Shown: positions 29,911 through 31,310 of the stretch, piece after piece | How positions within the stretch are numbered: the first letter of the stretch is position 1 | Layout of the letters: each line of letters begins with the position of its first letter | Source of the DNA: an uncultured Clostridia bacterium | Lineage (GTDB): Bacteria > Bacillota > Clostridia > Oscillospirales > Acutalibacteraceae | DNA length: 31,310 nucleotides | Assembly (NCBI GenBank): GCA_947567585.1 | Contig: CANONE010000006.1 | Coordinates: 1-31,310 of the forward strand | Direction of reading: 5' to 3' | The notes under the pieces: model-generated | Told to the model about the DNA's origin: nothing | What the model saw: the letters and a program-made list of their open reading frames with translations, nothing else | Database searches by the model: none | Program-made: the position numbers and the translations under genes

Positions 29911-31310
29911 ATGACCAACAATAAGACCGTCCTTAACTGGCTGGAAGAAATGAAAGAGCTGGTTACCCCCGACAATGTGGTTTGGATCGACGGCTCTGAG
30001 GAGCAGGTGGAAGAGCTGCGCCGTCAGGCTTGCGAAACCGGCGAAATGATTAAGCTCAACCAGGAGAAGCTGCCCGACTGCTACTACCACCGCACCGCTG
30101 TCAACGACGTGGCCCGTGTAGAAGGCCGCACCTTCATCTGCTCCAAGAAGGAAGAGGACGCCGGCCCCACCAACCACTGGATGGACCCTGAGAAGGCTTA
30201 CAAGATGCTGTTCGACATCGCCCGGGGCAGCTACAAGGGCCGCACCATGTATATCATCCCCTACTCCATGGGCCCTGTGGGCTCCCCCCTGGCCAAAATC
30301 GGCGTGGAGGTTACGGACTCTATTTACGTTGTGCTGAACATGTCCATCATGACCCGCACCGGACAGGCTGTGCTGGACGTGCTGGGCGACAGCACTGACT
30401 GGGTAAAGGGCCTGCACTGCAAGGTAGATATCGACGAGGAAAACCGCTACATCTGCCATTTCCCCGAGGACAACTATATCATCAGCGTCAACTCCGGCTA
30501 CGGCGGAAACGTGCTGCTGGGCAAGAAGTGCTTTGCCCTGCGCATTGCCTCCTACCAGGCCAAGAACGAGGGCTGGATGGCCGAGCATATGCTGATTCTG
30601 GGCATTGAGAATCCCCAGGGCGAGGTGAAGTATGTCTGCGCCGCGTTCCCCTCCGCCTGCGGCAAGACCAACCTGGCCATGATGATTCCTCCCGAGGGCT
30701 ACAAGGCCAAGGGCTACAAGGTATGGACGGTTGGCGACGACATCTCCTGGATGCGCCAGGGCCCCGACGGCCGCCTGTACGCCATTAACCCGGAGAACGG
30801 CTTCTTCGGCGTGGCCCCCGGCACCAACATGAAGAGCAACCCCAACGCTCTCATCTCCACCCAGAAGGGCACCATCTTCACCAATGTGGGCCGCAATCTG
30901 GACGACAACACCGTGTGGTGGGAGAGCCTGGATAAGAATCCTCCTGTCAACGCCCAGGAGTGGAAGGGCGCCGATGTAAACGGCCCCGAGTTCATCGCCG
31001 AGGGCGGCAAGCTGGCCCATCCCAACAGCCGCTTTACCGCGCCCGCCAAGAACTGCCCCTGCATCAGCCCCGAGTTTGACAAGGGTGAAGGCGTGCCGGT
31101 GTCCGCCATTATTTTCGGCGGCCGCCGTCCCGACACCGTGCCCCTGGTTTATCAGTCCCGCGACTGGAACGCCGGCGTATTCGTAGGCTCCATCACCGGC
31201 TCTGAGACCACCGCCGCCGCCGCCGGCGCTGTAGGCGTAGTCCGCCGGGACCCCATGGCCATGCTGCCCTTCTGCGGCTATCACATGGGCGACTACTTCC
31301 AGCACTGGAT
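29911..31310 (+). CDS. pckG: Phosphoenolpyruvate carboxykinase (GTP), N-terminal part
   Basis: The frame is open for 466 codons and runs off the right edge; complete GTP-type enzymes have about 600 residues. It interconverts oxaloacetate and PEP, in fermenters often running towards oxaloacetate. Key stretches are SYKGRTMYIIPYSMGP, SGYGGNVLLGKKCFALRIAS, the P-loop FPSACGKTNLAM (246-257, with the active-site Cys250), VGDDISWM, and GVAPGTNMKSNPNA. The start has GAAAGGAG eleven bases upstream. Codon use is strongly biased towards C/G third positions, as for a highly expressed gene. Confidence 0.97.
   Translation, partial: MTNNKTVLNWLEEMKELVTPDNVVWIDGSEEQVEELRRQACETGEMIKLNQEKLPDCYYHRTAVNDVARVEGRTFICSKKEEDAGPTNHWMDPEKAYKMLFDIARGSYKGRTMYIIPYSMGPVGSPLAKIGVEVTDSIYVVLNMSIMTRTGQAVLDVLGDSTDWVKGLHCKVDIDEENRYICHFPEDNYIISVNSGYGGNVLLGKKCFALRIASYQAKNEGWMAEHMLILGIENPQGEVKYVCAAFPSACGKTNLAMMIPPEGYKAKGYKVWTVGDDISWMRQGPDGRLYAINPENGFFGVAPGTNMKSNPNALISTQKGTIFTNVGRNLDDNTVWWESLDKNPPVNAQEWKGADVNGPEFIAEGGKLAHPNSRFTAPAKNCPCISPEFDKGEGVPVSAIIFGGRRPDTVPLVYQSRDWNAGVFVGSITGSETTAAAAGAVGVVRRDPMAMLPFCGYHMGDYFQHW

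Noticed and set aside
29866..31305. Long minus-strand open frame (479 codons)
   Set aside because: It lies antisense to the plus-strand PEP carboxykinase gene, whose protein is unmistakable. Its own translation is Gly/Ala/Val/His-rich, as expected for the complement of GC-rich codons.
1..31310. CRISPR array, prophage, insertion sequence, tRNA or rRNA genes
   Set aside because: No regularly spaced repeats, transposase or phage proteins, or recognisable RNA genes were seen on either strand by eye.

Overview
The window reads as chromosomal DNA of a GC-rich anaerobic Firmicute, most likely a gut clostridium of the Oscillospirales/Ruminococcaceae kind. The reasons are strong AGGAGG-type ribosome binding sites, TTGACA/TATAAT-like promoters, a free-standing AICAR formyltransferase, PadR and HAAS/DUF4097 regulatory genes, and GTP-type PEP carboxykinase. 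This placement is inference from gene content; no rRNA or other marker is present. No phage, insertion sequence, CRISPR array, tRNA or rRNA was seen.

Region 1 (1-861): the N-terminal part of a LplB-type sugar ABC permease runs off the left edge on the minus strand, behind a long, hairpin-rich leader with its own promoter and a candidate operator. Region 2 (862-11495, plus strand): a MIF-like tautomerase, then a purine block: purE, M29 aminopeptidase, purM, purN, a GyrI-like small-molecule-binding protein, a PurO-type IMP cyclohydrolase, stand-alone AICAR formyltransferase, a HAD phosphatase and purD, followed by a Gfo/Idh/MocA oxidoreductase. PurM/PurN/PurE/PurD act in the middle of the pathway. 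The formyltransferase and the PurO-like enzyme together replace the usual bifunctional PurH for the last two steps to IMP. purF, purL, purC, purB and purK are not here.

Region 3 (11496-15188): a 500-base non-coding stretch with large hairpins, a minus-strand PadR/HAAS/DUF4097 envelope-stress-like operon, and a divergently transcribed histidine phosphatase. Region 4 (15189-20194): an unrecognised charged protein next to cysteine synthase, a degenerate AgrC-like membrane sensor behind a terminator-like hairpin, and an N-acetylhexosamine-1-kinase-like enzyme coupled to a small membrane protein. Region 5 (20195-24904): a tightly packed operon of a GT2 glycosyltransferase and two ABC exporter half-transporters, bounded by clear terminators. 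Region 6 (24899-31310): a membrane-anchored protein with a Cys-rich tail, a second PadR regulator, an AraC-type regulator with an unusual helical C-terminal half, an XRE/zinc-ribbon regulator, a type-B carboxylesterase, and the first 466 codons of pckG running off the right edge.

The most unusual feature is a dispersed intergenic element. At least seven copies (3127-3190, 3381-3450, 8599-8740, 10042-10178, 11896-11970, 13714-13867, 15186-15270) and one partial copy lie between genes, in both orientations. They share a motif like AAAGTTTCGYCC followed by hairpins whose two strands change together from copy to copy, which points to selection on RNA (or cruciform) structure rather than on sequence.
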